DNA of 20,445 nt from Clostridium sp. CAG:780 (GTDB lineage: Bacteria; Bacillota; Clostridia; TANB77; CAG-508). Both the position numbers and the translations under genes were made by a program. Location: the NCBI GenBank assembly GCA_000434195.1, contig HF994444.1, positions 1 through 20,445 on the forward strand, given 5' to 3'. The notes under the pieces were generated by a model. The model worked only from the letters and a program-made list of their open reading frames with translations, had not been told where the DNA came from and made no database searches. Positions 1 to 7,152 of the stretch are shown one piece after another; position 1 is the stretch's first letter; each line of letters starts with the position of its first letter.

Positions 1-153
1 GGAAAAGAACTTGGAAGAGCCGAAGGAGAACAAAAGGAAAAAATTGAAGTAATAAAAAGAATGCTAAACGATAATTTAAACATAGAAATGATAAAAAAAT
101 ATACAAATGCAACAGATGAAGAAATAGAAGAAGCAAAAATAAAGCTAAAATAA
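1..153 (+). CDS. Rpn-family (PD-(D/E)XK) nuclease, C-terminal fragment cut by the window edge
   Basis: The open frame runs from base 1 to a TAA at 151-153 and gives the last 50 residues of a protein. It starts GKELGRAEGE and continues with a charged helical tail ending in ATDEEIEEAK. In 46 aligned residues 34 match the tail of the complete Rpn-family protein at 11542-12432, so this is the 3' end of a paralogue. Gly/Glu/Lys-rich tails of this kind are typical of Rpn recombination-promoting nucleases (PDDEXK_2, often labelled putative transposases). The catalytic domain lies outside the window, so whether the gene is intact cannot be judged. A hairpin terminator follows directly and is shared with the converging pflA. 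Confidence 0.75.
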   Translation, partial: GKELGRAEGEQKEKIEVIKRMLNDNLNIEMIKKYTNATDEEIEEAKIKLK

Positions 154-175
154 AGCAAAAAGCTAACTAATTTAC

Positions 176-211
176 AAAAAAACTTCGCCAATTTAGGCGA
201 AGATTTTTTTT
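176..211. terminator. Bidirectional intrinsic terminator between rpn tail and pflA
   Basis: A 7-bp stem (CTTCGCC 183-189, GGCGAAG 196-202) with a 6-nt loop is followed by eight T on the plus strand (204-211). On the minus strand it is followed by seven T (complement of 176-182). It can therefore end both the rpn transcript and pflBA. The pflA stop codon (193-195) lies in the loop. Confidence 0.85.
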
Positions 212-918
212 GCTCTATCTATATCATCTTGTGTTGCCACTCTTACTCCTTCGAGAGGATAAGACAACCCTAGATTTGTCCATTTAAATTTACCCATATC
301 GTGGTAGGCAAGGAAATCTACCTTATCAACAGTTTTTAAAGAAGAGATAAATTCTTTTAATTTAAGTAAATCTTCTTCTTTATCTGTATAACCAGGAACG
401 ATAACCTGTCTAATCCACATATGTTTACCTTTGGAGTCTAAATACTTAGCAAATTCTAATTCTTTCTGATTAGAAACACCAGTTAGGTCTTTACAAATCT
501 CATCATTAATACACTTTATATCAAGTAAGAATAAATCTGTTAAATCAATTAATTTATCGACCTTATCTGTGATGCTTATTACACCAGATGTATCAATAGC
601 AGTGGAAAATCCTTTTTTCTTTAATCCTTCAAATAAAGCAATTAAGAAATCAATATGAAGCAAGGGTTCACCACCACTAACTGTAACTCCGCCACCAGAA
701 GGAATTATATAATTTTTATATCTTTCGATTTTGTCCAAAACTTCTCTAACTGAATAGATAGTGCCACCTTGATGAGTCCAAGTATCTCTATTTTGACAAT
801 ATTTACATTGAAGATTACAACCTTGTGTAAATATTACAAATCGAATACCTGGACCATCAACAGCACCGAAAGTTTCGAACGAATGAATAGGGCAGTTTAT
901 TGAGTCTATATCTTGCAT
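193..918 (-). CDS. pflA: Pyruvate formate-lyase activating enzyme
   Basis: A 241-residue radical SAM enzyme that installs the glycyl radical on pyruvate formate-lyase by S-adenosylmethionine cleavage, in the anaerobic cytoplasm. The radical SAM cluster motif CxxxCxxC is at C34, C38 and C41 (GCNLQCKYC), preceded by the family signature FGAVDGPGIRFVIFTQG. A SAM-binding SGGEP motif (VTVSGGEPLL) follows. Length fits the family (about 240-250 aa). The ATG at 918 is preceded by GAAAGGA on the minus strand. It lies 21 bp downstream of pflB on the same strand, so the two form a pflB-pflA operon, the usual order. Its product acts on Gly718 of the PflB encoded next door. Confidence 0.96.
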   Translation of the reverse strand: MQDIDSINCPIHSFETFGAVDGPGIRFVIFTQGCNLQCKYCQNRDTWTHQGGTIYSVREVLDKIERYKNYIIPSGGGVTVSGGEPLLHIDFLIALFEGLKKKGFSTAIDTSGVISITDKVDKLIDLTDLFLLDIKCINDEICKDLTGVSNQKELEFAKYLDSKGKHMWIRQVIVPGYTDKEEDLLKLKEFISSLKTVDKVDFLAYHDMGKFKWTNLGLSYPLEGVRVATQDDIDRAKKIFA

Positions 919-939
919 TGTATTTTGGTCCTTTCAAAA

Positions 940-3171
940 CTAAATTTTTTCGTGAATTGTTCTGTTTATAACATCTAATTGTTGTTCTCTTGTTAACTTT
1001 ACAAAGTTTACTGCATAACCAGAAACACGAATTGTAAGTTGAGGATATTTTTCTGGATGTTCCATTGCATCTACAAGTAAAGCTCTATCAAAAACGTTTA
1101 CATTAATATGATGTCCTGACTGTATAAAATAACCATCTAACATACTTACTAAATTGCTGATTTTTGTTTCTTCATCTTTTCCAAGAGTACCAGGAGTAAT
1201 TGAGAATGTGAAAGATATTCCGTCTTCTGAATACTCATAAGGTAGTTTTGCGATAGTATTCATTACTGCTAAGGCACCGTTTGTATCTCTGCCGTGAAGA
1301 GGGTTTGCACCAGGTCCGAATGGAGCTCCAGCTCTTCTTCCATCAGGAGTGTTTCCTGTATTTTTACCATATACAACATTTGACGTAATAGTAAGAATTG
1401 ACTGTGTTGGCTTAGAATTTCTATAAGTTATATGGCCTTCTAATTTCTTCATGAAGTTCTTTACTAAATTAACAGCAATTTCGTCAACTCTATCGTCGTC
1501 ATTTCCGTATTTAGGGAAATCGCCTTCAATTTCATAATCTGTTGCAAGGCCATCTTCATTTCTAATAACTCTTACCTTAGCATATTTAATAGCTGATAAA
1601 GAGTCGACAGCTACTGAAAGACCAGCTATTCCACAAGCCATAGTACGAAGTATAGTTCTATCGTGAAGAGCCATTTCTAGAGCTTCATAAGAATATTTAT
1701 CGTGCATATAGTGAATAGCATTTAAGGCCTTTATATAAATTTTAGCAACATAATCAAGCATTTGGTCATATTTAGCCACAACTTCATCATAATCTAAATA
1801 TTCAGATGTGATAGGAGCATACATTGGTGTAACTTGTTTACCGGTGATTTCGTCTTTACCACCATTGATAGCATAAAGTAAAGCTTTTGCTATATTAGCT
1901 CTTGCACCAAAAAATTGCATTTGCTTTCCAATTCTCATAGCAGATACACAACAAGCAATACCATAATCATCTCCTAATGATGCTCTCATCAAGTCATCAT
2001 TTTCATATTGAATAGAAGAAGTACCTATTGATATTTTTGCACAGTAATCTTTAAATGATTTTGGTAAATTCTTTGACCATAGAACTGTTAGATTTGGTTC
2101 AGGAGCAGATCCTAAGTTTTCTAAAGTATGCAAAATTCTGAATGAATTTTTTGTAACCAAAGTTCTTCCATCAATTCCCATACCACCAATACTTTCAGTA
2201 ACCCATACAGGGTCTCCACTAAATAAAGCATTATATTCAGGAGCTCTTAAGAATCTAACCATTCTTAGCTTTATAACAAATTGATCTATCAATTCTTGAA
2301 CTTGAGATTCTGTTATTGCACCAGAGTTTAAATCTCTTTCAAAATATATATCTAAGAAAGTAGAAGTTCTACCAAGAGACATAGCTGCACCATTTTGGTC
2401 TTTGATAGCTCCTAAGTATCCGAAATATAACCATTGAACAGCCTCTTTAGAATTAGAAGCTGGAAGAGATATATCAAAGCCATATTTTTCAGCCATTTTC
2501 TTTAAATCTTCAAGTGCCTTAATCTGTTCTGCAATTTCTTCTCTGTCACGAATCACTTCCTCTGTGAATTCGTCAACATTTAAAATGTCTAATTCTTCTT
2601 TCTTTTCGGCAATTAAAGCATCAACTCCATATAGAGCAACTCGTCTGTAATCTCCTATTATACGGCCACGTCCATATCCGTCAGGAAGACCAGTCAAAAG
2701 ATGATGAGTTCTTGCAGCACGAATATCAGGAGTATAAACATCAAAAACACCATCATTATGAGTTTTTCTTAAGTTGTGATAAATATATTCAACATCGTCA
2801 TCAACCTTATAGCCATAAGCTTGGCAAGATTTCTCGACAATTCTAATACCACCATTTGGCATAATAGATCTTTTTAAAGGGGAATCAGTTTGAAAACCAA
2901 CAATTTCCTCTAAGTCTTTATCTAAGTAACCAGCATTATATCTGTTAATTCCAGAAGGAGTACTTGTATCAATATCCAAAACTTCATGTTCTTTTTCTAA
3001 TTTGAACAAATCTAATACTTCATCCCATAATTTTTTAGTTTTAGGAGTTGACCCTTCTAAAAAATCTTCATTTCCAATATATGGGGTGTAATTTTTTTGA
3101 ATAAAATCTCTAACATTGATTTCATTACACCATTTTCCTTTTTCAAAATTTTCCCATTGTTTAAATTGCAT
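940..3171 (-). CDS. pflB: Formate C-acetyltransferase (pyruvate formate-lyase)
   Basis: A 743-residue glycyl-radical enzyme that converts pyruvate and CoA to acetyl-CoA and formate during fermentation. Visible hallmarks are the paired catalytic cysteines C407-C408 (GIACCVSAMR) and the radical loop RVSGYAVNF with Gly718, 25 residues from the C-terminus, the same distance as Gly734 in the 759-residue E. coli enzyme. The ATG at 3171 is preceded by AGGAGGT on the minus strand, 7 nt away, so the start is secure. It is first gene of the operon with pflA. A TTGATT-17-TAATAT promoter sits 38-66 bp upstream. The sequence is full length and shows no damage. Confidence 0.98.
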   Translation of the reverse strand: MQFKQWENFEKGKWCNEINVRDFIQKNYTPYIGNEDFLEGSTPKTKKLWDEVLDLFKLEKEHEVLDIDTSTPSGINRYNAGYLDKDLEEIVGFQTDSPLKRSIMPNGGIRIVEKSCQAYGYKVDDDVEYIYHNLRKTHNDGVFDVYTPDIRAARTHHLLTGLPDGYGRGRIIGDYRRVALYGVDALIAEKKEELDILNVDEFTEEVIRDREEIAEQIKALEDLKKMAEKYGFDISLPASNSKEAVQWLYFGYLGAIKDQNGAAMSLGRTSTFLDIYFERDLNSGAITESQVQELIDQFVIKLRMVRFLRAPEYNALFSGDPVWVTESIGGMGIDGRTLVTKNSFRILHTLENLGSAPEPNLTVLWSKNLPKSFKDYCAKISIGTSSIQYENDDLMRASLGDDYGIACCVSAMRIGKQMQFFGARANIAKALLYAINGGKDEITGKQVTPMYAPITSEYLDYDEVVAKYDQMLDYVAKIYIKALNAIHYMHDKYSYEALEMALHDRTILRTMACGIAGLSVAVDSLSAIKYAKVRVIRNEDGLATDYEIEGDFPKYGNDDDRVDEIAVNLVKNFMKKLEGHITYRNSKPTQSILTITSNVVYGKNTGNTPDGRRAGAPFGPGANPLHGRDTNGALAVMNTIAKLPYEYSEDGISFTFSITPGTLGKDEETKISNLVSMLDGYFIQSGHHINVNVFDRALLVDAMEHPEKYPQLTIRVSGYAVNFVKLTREQQLDVINRTIHEKI

Positions 3172-3208
3172 AAAAATTTACCTCCTATCAAAAAATATGT
3201 CAATAATA

Positions 3209-3237
3209 ATATTACCAAAACAAAAAATAAAAATCAA
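3209..3237 (-). promoter_or_regulatory. Predicted sigma-A promoter of pflBA
   Basis: On the minus strand, -35 TTGATT (complement of 3232-3237), a 17-bp spacer and -10 TAATAT (complement of 3209-3214). Both boxes are close to consensus and lie at a suitable distance from the pflB ATG. No operator-like repeat was seen next to it. Confidence 0.55.
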
Positions 3238-3260
3238 TGAAAAAAATGTAAAAAGACACA

Positions 3261-3294
3261 AAAAAAACCTGTGACAATTTTGTTGTCAACAGGT
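3261..3294 (-). terminator. Intrinsic terminator of the XRE regulator gene
   Basis: On the minus strand, stem ACCTGT-TGACAA pairs with TTGTC-ACAGGT (one bulged base, loop of 5). It is followed by seven T (complement of 3261-3267). It starts 12 bp past the stop of the XRE gene and separates it from the pflBA promoter. The plus strand of the same DNA also reads GTGACA-17-TATAAT (see findings). Confidence 0.75.
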
Positions 3295-3305
3295 ATAATA
3301 AATTA

Positions 3306-3635
3306 TTAATCGTCACTTTCTGCGATTGCTTTTGAAACTTTATAAATCAGTTTTTGTCTTTCAGGCGAACATTTCTTTAAAAGATTGCTAAACTCATTTG
3401 CTAGATATGTATCATTAGCATCTGAAGTTCCAGATAAAATGTAACCTTCAGATACTCCTAAAATAGTGCAAAATTGAGACAATCTTTTTAAGTTAATATG
3501 AGAACTACCTCTTTCTACTCTACTAATAAATGCTACTGAAAGATTAGTTTTTTCTGCTAATTCTTGTTGAGTTAAACGTGCTCTTAAACGAGCGTCTTTT
3601 AATCTAGAACCAATAATAGTATAATCTACTGCCAT
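3306..3635 (-). CDS. XRE-family helix-turn-helix transcriptional regulator
   Basis: A 109-residue protein with one HTH_3 (Cro/CI-type) DNA-binding domain at about residues 7-62: GSRLKDARLRARLTQQELAEKT, then the recognition-helix region LSVAFISRVERGSS. The domain is followed by a short charged helical tail. I place the start at the ATG at 3635 (MAVDYTII), because AGAGGTG lies 6 nt upstream. The longer frame from a GTG at 3644 would begin inside that ribosome site. It is transcribed away from the DUF308 operon at 3845. Inverted repeats of the type ACTTTA/TAAAGT lie on both promoters of the shared gap, so autoregulation and control of the divergent operon are plausible but inferred. The ligand or signal is unknown. 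Confidence 0.85.
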   Translation of the reverse strand: MAVDYTIIGSRLKDARLRARLTQQELAEKTNLSVAFISRVERGSSHINLKRLSQFCTILGVSEGYILSGTSDANDTYLANEFSNLLKKCSPERQKLIYKVSKAIAESDD

Positions 3636-3712
3636 AATTTTCACCTCTTATTTTTGATACTATAAATATAACATTTATGCTAAGTTTTGAACAGAAACTA
3701 GAAAGTATAACT

Positions 3713-3741
3713 ATTTTACTATAAAGTAAAACAACGTGCAA
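3713..3741 (-). promoter_or_regulatory. Predicted promoter of the XRE gene with internal inverted repeat
   Basis: On the minus strand, -35 TTGCAC (complement of 3736-3741), 17-bp spacer, -10 TAAAAT (complement of 3713-3718). A perfect inverted repeat TTTTACT-ATAA-AGTAAAA (3714-3731) covers the spacer and -10, a position where a bound repressor would block RNA polymerase. This suggests an autoregulatory operator. Confidence 0.45.
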
Positions 3742-3793
3742 TAAATACTTTCAAAATAAACTAACGATTTGAAAAACAAAAATAAATTGGATA

Positions 3794-3822
3794 TTTACTT
3801 TAATAAAATAAAGTGATACAAT
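3794..3822 (+). promoter_or_regulatory. Predicted promoter of the DUF308 operon with inverted repeat in the spacer
   Basis: -35 TTTACT (3794-3799), 17-bp spacer, -10 TACAAT (3817-3822). The perfect inverted repeat ACTTTA (3797-3802)/TAAAGT (3809-3814) overlaps the -35 and the spacer. It shares the ACTTT/AAAGT half-site with the repeat at the divergent XRE promoter. Candidate XRE operator. Confidence 0.45.
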
Positions 3823-3844
3823 AAACAAAAAAAGGAGGAAAATC

Positions 3845-4381
3845 ATGAAAGATATATTAAAAAAATCAGGAATAAGCTCAATAATTGTAGCAATAGTTTT
3901 TGCAATACTAGGAATAATCATGCTTGCACATCCAGAAGGCGTGGAAAAAACAATAACAACAATATTAGCAATAATTGTATTACTTATAGGAGTGGAAAAA
4001 ATAATCAGCTATTTTGCATTTAAGGGAAATGGCGATTTATACAATTATGAATTTCTAATAGGAATAGTTGCAATATTACTTAGCATAGCAATGTTCATTT
4101 ATTCAGAAATATTTACAACAATATTTAGAGTTATCATAGGAATATGGATTGCATACGAAGGAATTATGAAGATGGGAATATCACTAAAATTAAAAGGTGT
4201 AGGAGTAAACTTCTGGATCCCCATGTTAATATTATCATTAATAACACTAATTGCTGGACTTTATATAATATGCAATAAATCAACAATAATAGTAGCAACA
4301 GCAGTAATAATGATTGTATATTCAGTAATAGAAATTATAGATGAAACAATATTCATGAAAAATGTAGATAAATTATTGTAA
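3845..4381 (+). CDS. DUF308/HdeD-like multi-pass membrane protein
   Basis: A 178-residue, very hydrophobic protein with about six membrane segments arranged in hairpins: roughly 10-28, 36-55, 68-86, 90-107, 122-142 and 148-167. Short charged turns such as HPEGVEKTITT separate them. The repeated two-helix pattern and the size match the DUF308 (HdeD-like) family of bacterial inner-membrane proteins. HdeD is linked to acid resistance in E. coli, but the biochemical function of the family is not established and none is claimed here. The start ATG follows AGGAGG at 8 bp spacing. It is the first gene of a two-gene operon, with 15 bp before the next start, and diverges from the XRE regulator. Confidence 0.75.
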   Translation: MKDILKKSGISSIIVAIVFAILGIIMLAHPEGVEKTITTILAIIVLLIGVEKIISYFAFKGNGDLYNYEFLIGIVAILLSIAMFIYSEIFTTIFRVIIGIWIAYEGIMKMGISLKLKGVGVNFWIPMLILSLITLIAGLYIICNKSTIIVATAVIMIVYSVIEIIDETIFMKNVDKLL

Positions 4382-4396
4382 GCTTAGGAGAAACAA

Positions 4397-4699
4397 ATGA
4401 GCAATTTCGAGGAAAAACAAAAATTGATAGATAAAAACATAGTTTTAGTACGCCAAAGCATTATAAGAGCAGAGGACAGGTTTGAACAAATAGAAAAAAG
4501 CAACATAGAGAATAAGGAAATAAGCCTAAAAATGATAGGCAACATTATTAAGAAAAGACGCGAAGTACTAACAAAATTAGAAACAATAAATAACCAGGAA
4601 AATCAACTAATAGAAATAAAAGATCAGAGCTTTATTAAAAAAATAATCAACAAAGTAATACATTTTTTAGAGAAAAATAAAAGTATGCAAAAATGTTAA
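4397..4699 (+). CDS. Small coiled-coil protein of unknown function
   Basis: A 100-residue, highly charged protein that I do not recognise. Almost the whole length is predicted helical, with heptad-like spacing of I/L and many K/E (for example IIKKRREVLTKLETI), so a coiled coil is likely. It has no membrane segment, signal peptide or cysteine cluster. The ATG is preceded by AGGAG (4386-4390). It lies 15 bp after the DUF308 gene and before a strong terminator, so the two are almost certainly co-transcribed. It may be a cytoplasmic partner of that membrane protein; this is inference from position only. Confidence 0.7.
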   Translation: MSNFEEKQKLIDKNIVLVRQSIIRAEDRFEQIEKSNIENKEISLKMIGNIIKKRREVLTKLETINNQENQLIEIKDQSFIKKIINKVIHFLEKNKSMQKC

Positions 4700-4735
4700 A
4701 TAAGTGGTCAATTACATGACCACTTATTTATTTTA
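4698..4735. terminator. Strong terminator between converging operon and M14 peptidase gene
   Basis: A perfect 13-bp stem (4698-4710 with 4717-4729), 6-nt loop, followed by a T-rich tail ATTTTAT on the plus strand. It overlaps the end of the coiled-coil gene and lies 3 bp from the stop of the converging M14 gene. The minus-strand tail is less T-rich, so it is best for the plus strand. Confidence 0.8.
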
Positions 4736-5686
4736 TAGAACAGCTCCTAAAATCAATATGCCAATATTATCATTGTAAATTTGATTAAACTGAGAAAGAG
4801 GAAGAGGATTTTCTCCCAAACCAGCTTCAATAGTGTGACCGGGGCGTCTGTATTGTTGTAAAAACCAATCTTTATATCCTGCAAAGCTAGATTCATAAGG
4901 AACATTAGCTAGAGTATATCCACTAACTCTTGCAAACTTTTGCCCTATTGAATAAGCTTCCTTAGGAGCATAGTCTTGAAATTGCCAGTAAATTTCTTTT
5001 CCTTGTGTGTGATAAGTTAAAATAAGCCTAAAATTATGAGCTAAAGTAAAATCGTAAACGGCTAGAGCTTCAGGCTCGGTTAAAGGCCCAAAACCAACAA
5101 AATCACGAGGAGCAGGAGAAGTATACCCTTGTGCAAATTTTATTTTTTTAGCATTCTCCCAACCAGCAGGAAATTGTAAATTTAAATCCACACCCTTGAT
5201 GTTAGCTTTCCAACCATTAGGAAAAGGAATATCTGGATACTTACTAGCAATATATCTTGCATAAATATAAGCATTAGAAGTAGAAGAAATATTGCCATTA
5301 AGCAAATCAACACCATCAGGATTAACCAAAGGAATAAGATAAATAGTAGTACTATTTAATAAGTTTTTAACATTATATCCAGAAATACTTGAATTTTGAT
5401 AATAAGCAATACACATATTCTCTAAAAATTTCATTAAAAGAGTAGTAGTAATATACTCATTGGCGTGAGTTGATGCTAAATAACAAACCTGCTTTGAGCC
5501 AAAACCTAATTTAACGGAATAAATAGGCTTACCCAGAACACTGTATCCAATCGTATATAATTTTAAAAATGGGTATTTAAAAATTAACGCATCCAAATCT
5601 TTTTTTAAAATAGAAGAATTATATTTAACAGAAGGATTAACAATCATAAATATAGTATGATGTAAAACATCATACCCTCCTTTCAT
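4733..5686 (-). CDS. M14-family zinc carboxypeptidase (gamma-D-glutamyl-diamino acid peptidase type)
   Basis: A metallopeptidase of 317 residues from the longest start. Zinc ligands are H74 and E77 (STHANEY) and H226 (LTYHTQG), with catalytic E287 in TIEAGLGENPLPLSQF. VNPDGVDL and GVDLNLQFP form the substrate pocket. These features match bacterial M14 endopeptidases that cut D-Glu-meso-diaminopimelate bonds in peptidoglycan peptides; cell-wall or spore-wall turnover is inferred. No signal peptide, LysM or other binding domain is present, unlike ENP1-type enzymes. The start is uncertain. The ATG at 5686 has no ribosome site before it, and the strong AAAGGAGGG lies inside codons 2-4. That site faces an out-of-frame ATGATG (5673) that reads nine codons and stops in an ATGA overlap with in-frame ATG 5647. 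A TATAAT at 5701-5706 (minus strand) is a likely -10. Confidence 0.88.
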   Translation of the reverse strand: MKGGYDVLHHTIFMIVNPSVKYNSSILKKDLDALIFKYPFLKLYTIGYSVLGKPIYSVKLGFGSKQVCYLASTHANEYITTTLLMKFLENMCIAYYQNSSISGYNVKNLLNSTTIYLIPLVNPDGVDLLNGNISSTSNAYIYARYIASKYPDIPFPNGWKANIKGVDLNLQFPAGWENAKKIKFAQGYTSPAPRDFVGFGPLTEPEALAVYDFTLAHNFRLILTYHTQGKEIYWQFQDYAPKEAYSIGQKFARVSGYTLANVPYESSFAGYKDWFLQQYRRPGHTIEAGLGENPLPLSQFNQIYNDNIGILILGAVL

Positions 5687-5745
5687 CTGAATTTATTAAT
5701 ATTATATTTTTAATGGAAAGTTTTAGAACAATCATTTGTAAAAAC

Positions 5746-5771
5746 AGAGCAGTTTACTCAAGAACTGCTCT
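5746..5771. other. Hairpin between the M14 gene and the endonuclease promoter
   Basis: A perfect 9-bp inverted repeat AGAGCAGTT (5746-5754)/AACTGCTCT (5763-5771) with an 8-nt loop. On the minus strand it is followed by GTTTTTA, a short T-run, so it could be a weak leftward terminator shielding M14 from antisense reading. No gene that would need it is visible on that strand. Confidence 0.5.
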
Positions 5772-5778
5772 ATTAAAA

Positions 5779-5833
5779 AGTCGAAATTTGCCATACGATT
5801 TTGCTGGACAAAGTAATACTTACGGAGTATAAT
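5779..5833 (+). promoter_or_regulatory. 54-bp conserved upstream element, copy A, with promoter (before endonuclease gene)
   Basis: Bases 5780-5833 match 11377-11430 at 42 of 54 positions without gaps, and 29 of the first 33 match. Both copies begin GTCGAAA, contain CATACG, and end in a TGGACA-17-TATAAT promoter (here 5805-5810 and 5828-5833). The predicted transcription start would fall about 10 nt before the ATG at 5850, inside the GGGAG ribosome site, an unusually short leader. The first block resembles the Spo0A box TGNCGAA but has A at the first base here. Confidence 0.6.
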
Positions 5834-5849
5834 TAAGCGGGAGCTAACG

Positions 5850-6602
5850 ATGAAGGAAAAAAGAAAAAATAAATTAAAACAATCAATAATATCAGTAATA
5901 ATTATATTAGTAGCATTACTCGCTGGAAATATAGTAGCAGAAGATAAAATACAAGAAAATACAAATGAAACTGTGCAAACAAATACAGAAAACAATAGCA
6001 ACATAAACATAGAAGAAATTCCGCAGTATTCTGGGACAACAGTTATAACTATAAATAATGATGTGCCATATTTCGAAGAAAAAGATATTAGTACAACAGA
6101 CTTTGAGTATTATTCAAATCTTGATGAACTAAATAGAGCAGGAGTTGCATTCGCAAATATCTGTAAATTTACAATGCCACCTGCAGGAACTAAAAGAGAA
6201 GGACTTTCGTACAAGCCAACAGGTTGGAGTCAATATCTATATGGAGAAAACAATAGCAAGCATTTATATGAAAGATGCCATTTGATTGCTTGGCAATTAG
6301 GCAATGAGAATAATAATAAAAAGAATCTAATAACAGGTACATCACAGATGAATAGTGCAATGATAGAATACGAAAATATAGTTGCAAATTGGGTAAAGCA
6401 AAAAAATAAAGAAAACAAGGATTATCATGTTTTATATAGAGTAACACCTATCTATAAAGGAGACAACAAGCTTGCGTCAGGAGTTGAAATAGAGGCGAAA
6501 TCTGTGGAAGAAGAAGGAGTAAGTTTTAACAAATTTGTATATAATGTACAAGACAATTTTGAAATAAACTACAGCACAGGAGAAGCAAAACTAATACAAT
6601 AA
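5850..6602 (+). CDS. Membrane-anchored or secreted DNA/RNA non-specific endonuclease
   Basis: A 250-residue protein with a basic N-terminus and a hydrophobic segment at about 12-30 (uncleaved anchor or signal peptide). A low-complexity N/T/E-rich linker (about 32-58) and a His-Me finger nuclease domain follow. The catalytic motif is ERCHLIAWQLG (H144), where the family usually has (D/E)RGH. NNNKKNLITGTSQMN (155-168) then supplies the metal-binding Asn region, and MIEYENIVANW completes the fold. This matches DNA-entry/EndA-NucA type nucleases, which degrade extracellular DNA or one strand during uptake. The role here (nutrient scavenging, competence or defence) is not shown. It is transcribed from the conserved element at 5779-5833 and followed after 18 bp by a small acidic gene, probably in one operon. 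Confidence 0.88.
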   Translation: MKEKRKNKLKQSIISVIIILVALLAGNIVAEDKIQENTNETVQTNTENNSNINIEEIPQYSGTTVITINNDVPYFEEKDISTTDFEYYSNLDELNRAGVAFANICKFTMPPAGTKREGLSYKPTGWSQYLYGENNSKHLYERCHLIAWQLGNENNNKKNLITGTSQMNSAMIEYENIVANWVKQKNKENKDYHVLYRVTPIYKGDNKLASGVEIEAKSVEEEGVSFNKFVYNVQDNFEINYSTGEAKLIQ

Positions 6603-6620
6603 ATATTAAGGAGAAGGTAT

Positions 6621-7070
6621 TTGGAATTAAACTTAAACAAAATGATTGATAAAATAAAACAAAGTGATTTTGTGGAGAAGTTTATAAAAGAGTTAAGTAA
6701 AGAACTAAAAAATGGAGAAATGAAAATGGAATTTAATTTGACAGAAGACGAAGAACTAGAATATGAAAGAGAAGAATTTAAATTCTTACAAGATTATTTT
6801 CAACAAGAATTATCGGATACTAGCAGTGGAGAAATATACATTGTAACTGATAAATACGAAAACGACGAATATCATAGATATAAAGTAACACAGTACAAAA
6901 ACAACCTAGAATGTAAGTACATTGCATTTGCAAAAGATCTACCAGAAAATGTGCAATTAAGGGATGTTGTTAGAAAAGTAGATGACAAATATATTTATGA
7001 CCAAGAAGCTACACAATATGTGAAAGAGTCTTTAAACAATATTAAACAAAATATAATAAATAATAGATAA
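6621..7070 (+). CDS. Small acidic protein of unknown function, operon partner of the endonuclease
   Basis: A 149-residue cytoplasmic protein that I do not recognise. It has 33 acidic against 23 basic residues, so it is clearly acidic. The first half is helical and E/K-rich; the second half has alternating Y/K/V stretches likely to form strands. No signal peptide, membrane helix or metal motif was seen. The start is TTG at 6621, chosen because AAGGAG (6608-6613) lies 7 nt before it; an in-frame ATG at 6642 has no such site. The gap to the nuclease stop is only 18 bp. In other bacteria, NucA-type nucleases are paired with small inhibitors (NuiA in Anabaena, Nin/ComJ in Bacillus). A similar role is possible here but is only suggested by context and charge. 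Confidence 0.75.
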   Translation: MELNLNKMIDKIKQSDFVEKFIKELSKELKNGEMKMEFNLTEDEELEYEREEFKFLQDYFQQELSDTSSGEIYIVTDKYENDEYHRYKVTQYKNNLECKYIAFAKDLPENVQLRDVVRKVDDKYIYDQEATQYVKESLNNIKQNIINNR

Positions 7071-7152
7071 TTGACGAAATTTGTAAAAAAACATTGATAA
7101 AAATTTGATTCCGTGTTATCCTATAAAAAGATTAAAAACAAGGAGAAATAAA

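Noticed and set aside
3636..3644. GTG start at 3644 for the XRE gene
   Set aside because: The GTG lies within the AGAGGTG ribosome site of the ATG at 3635.
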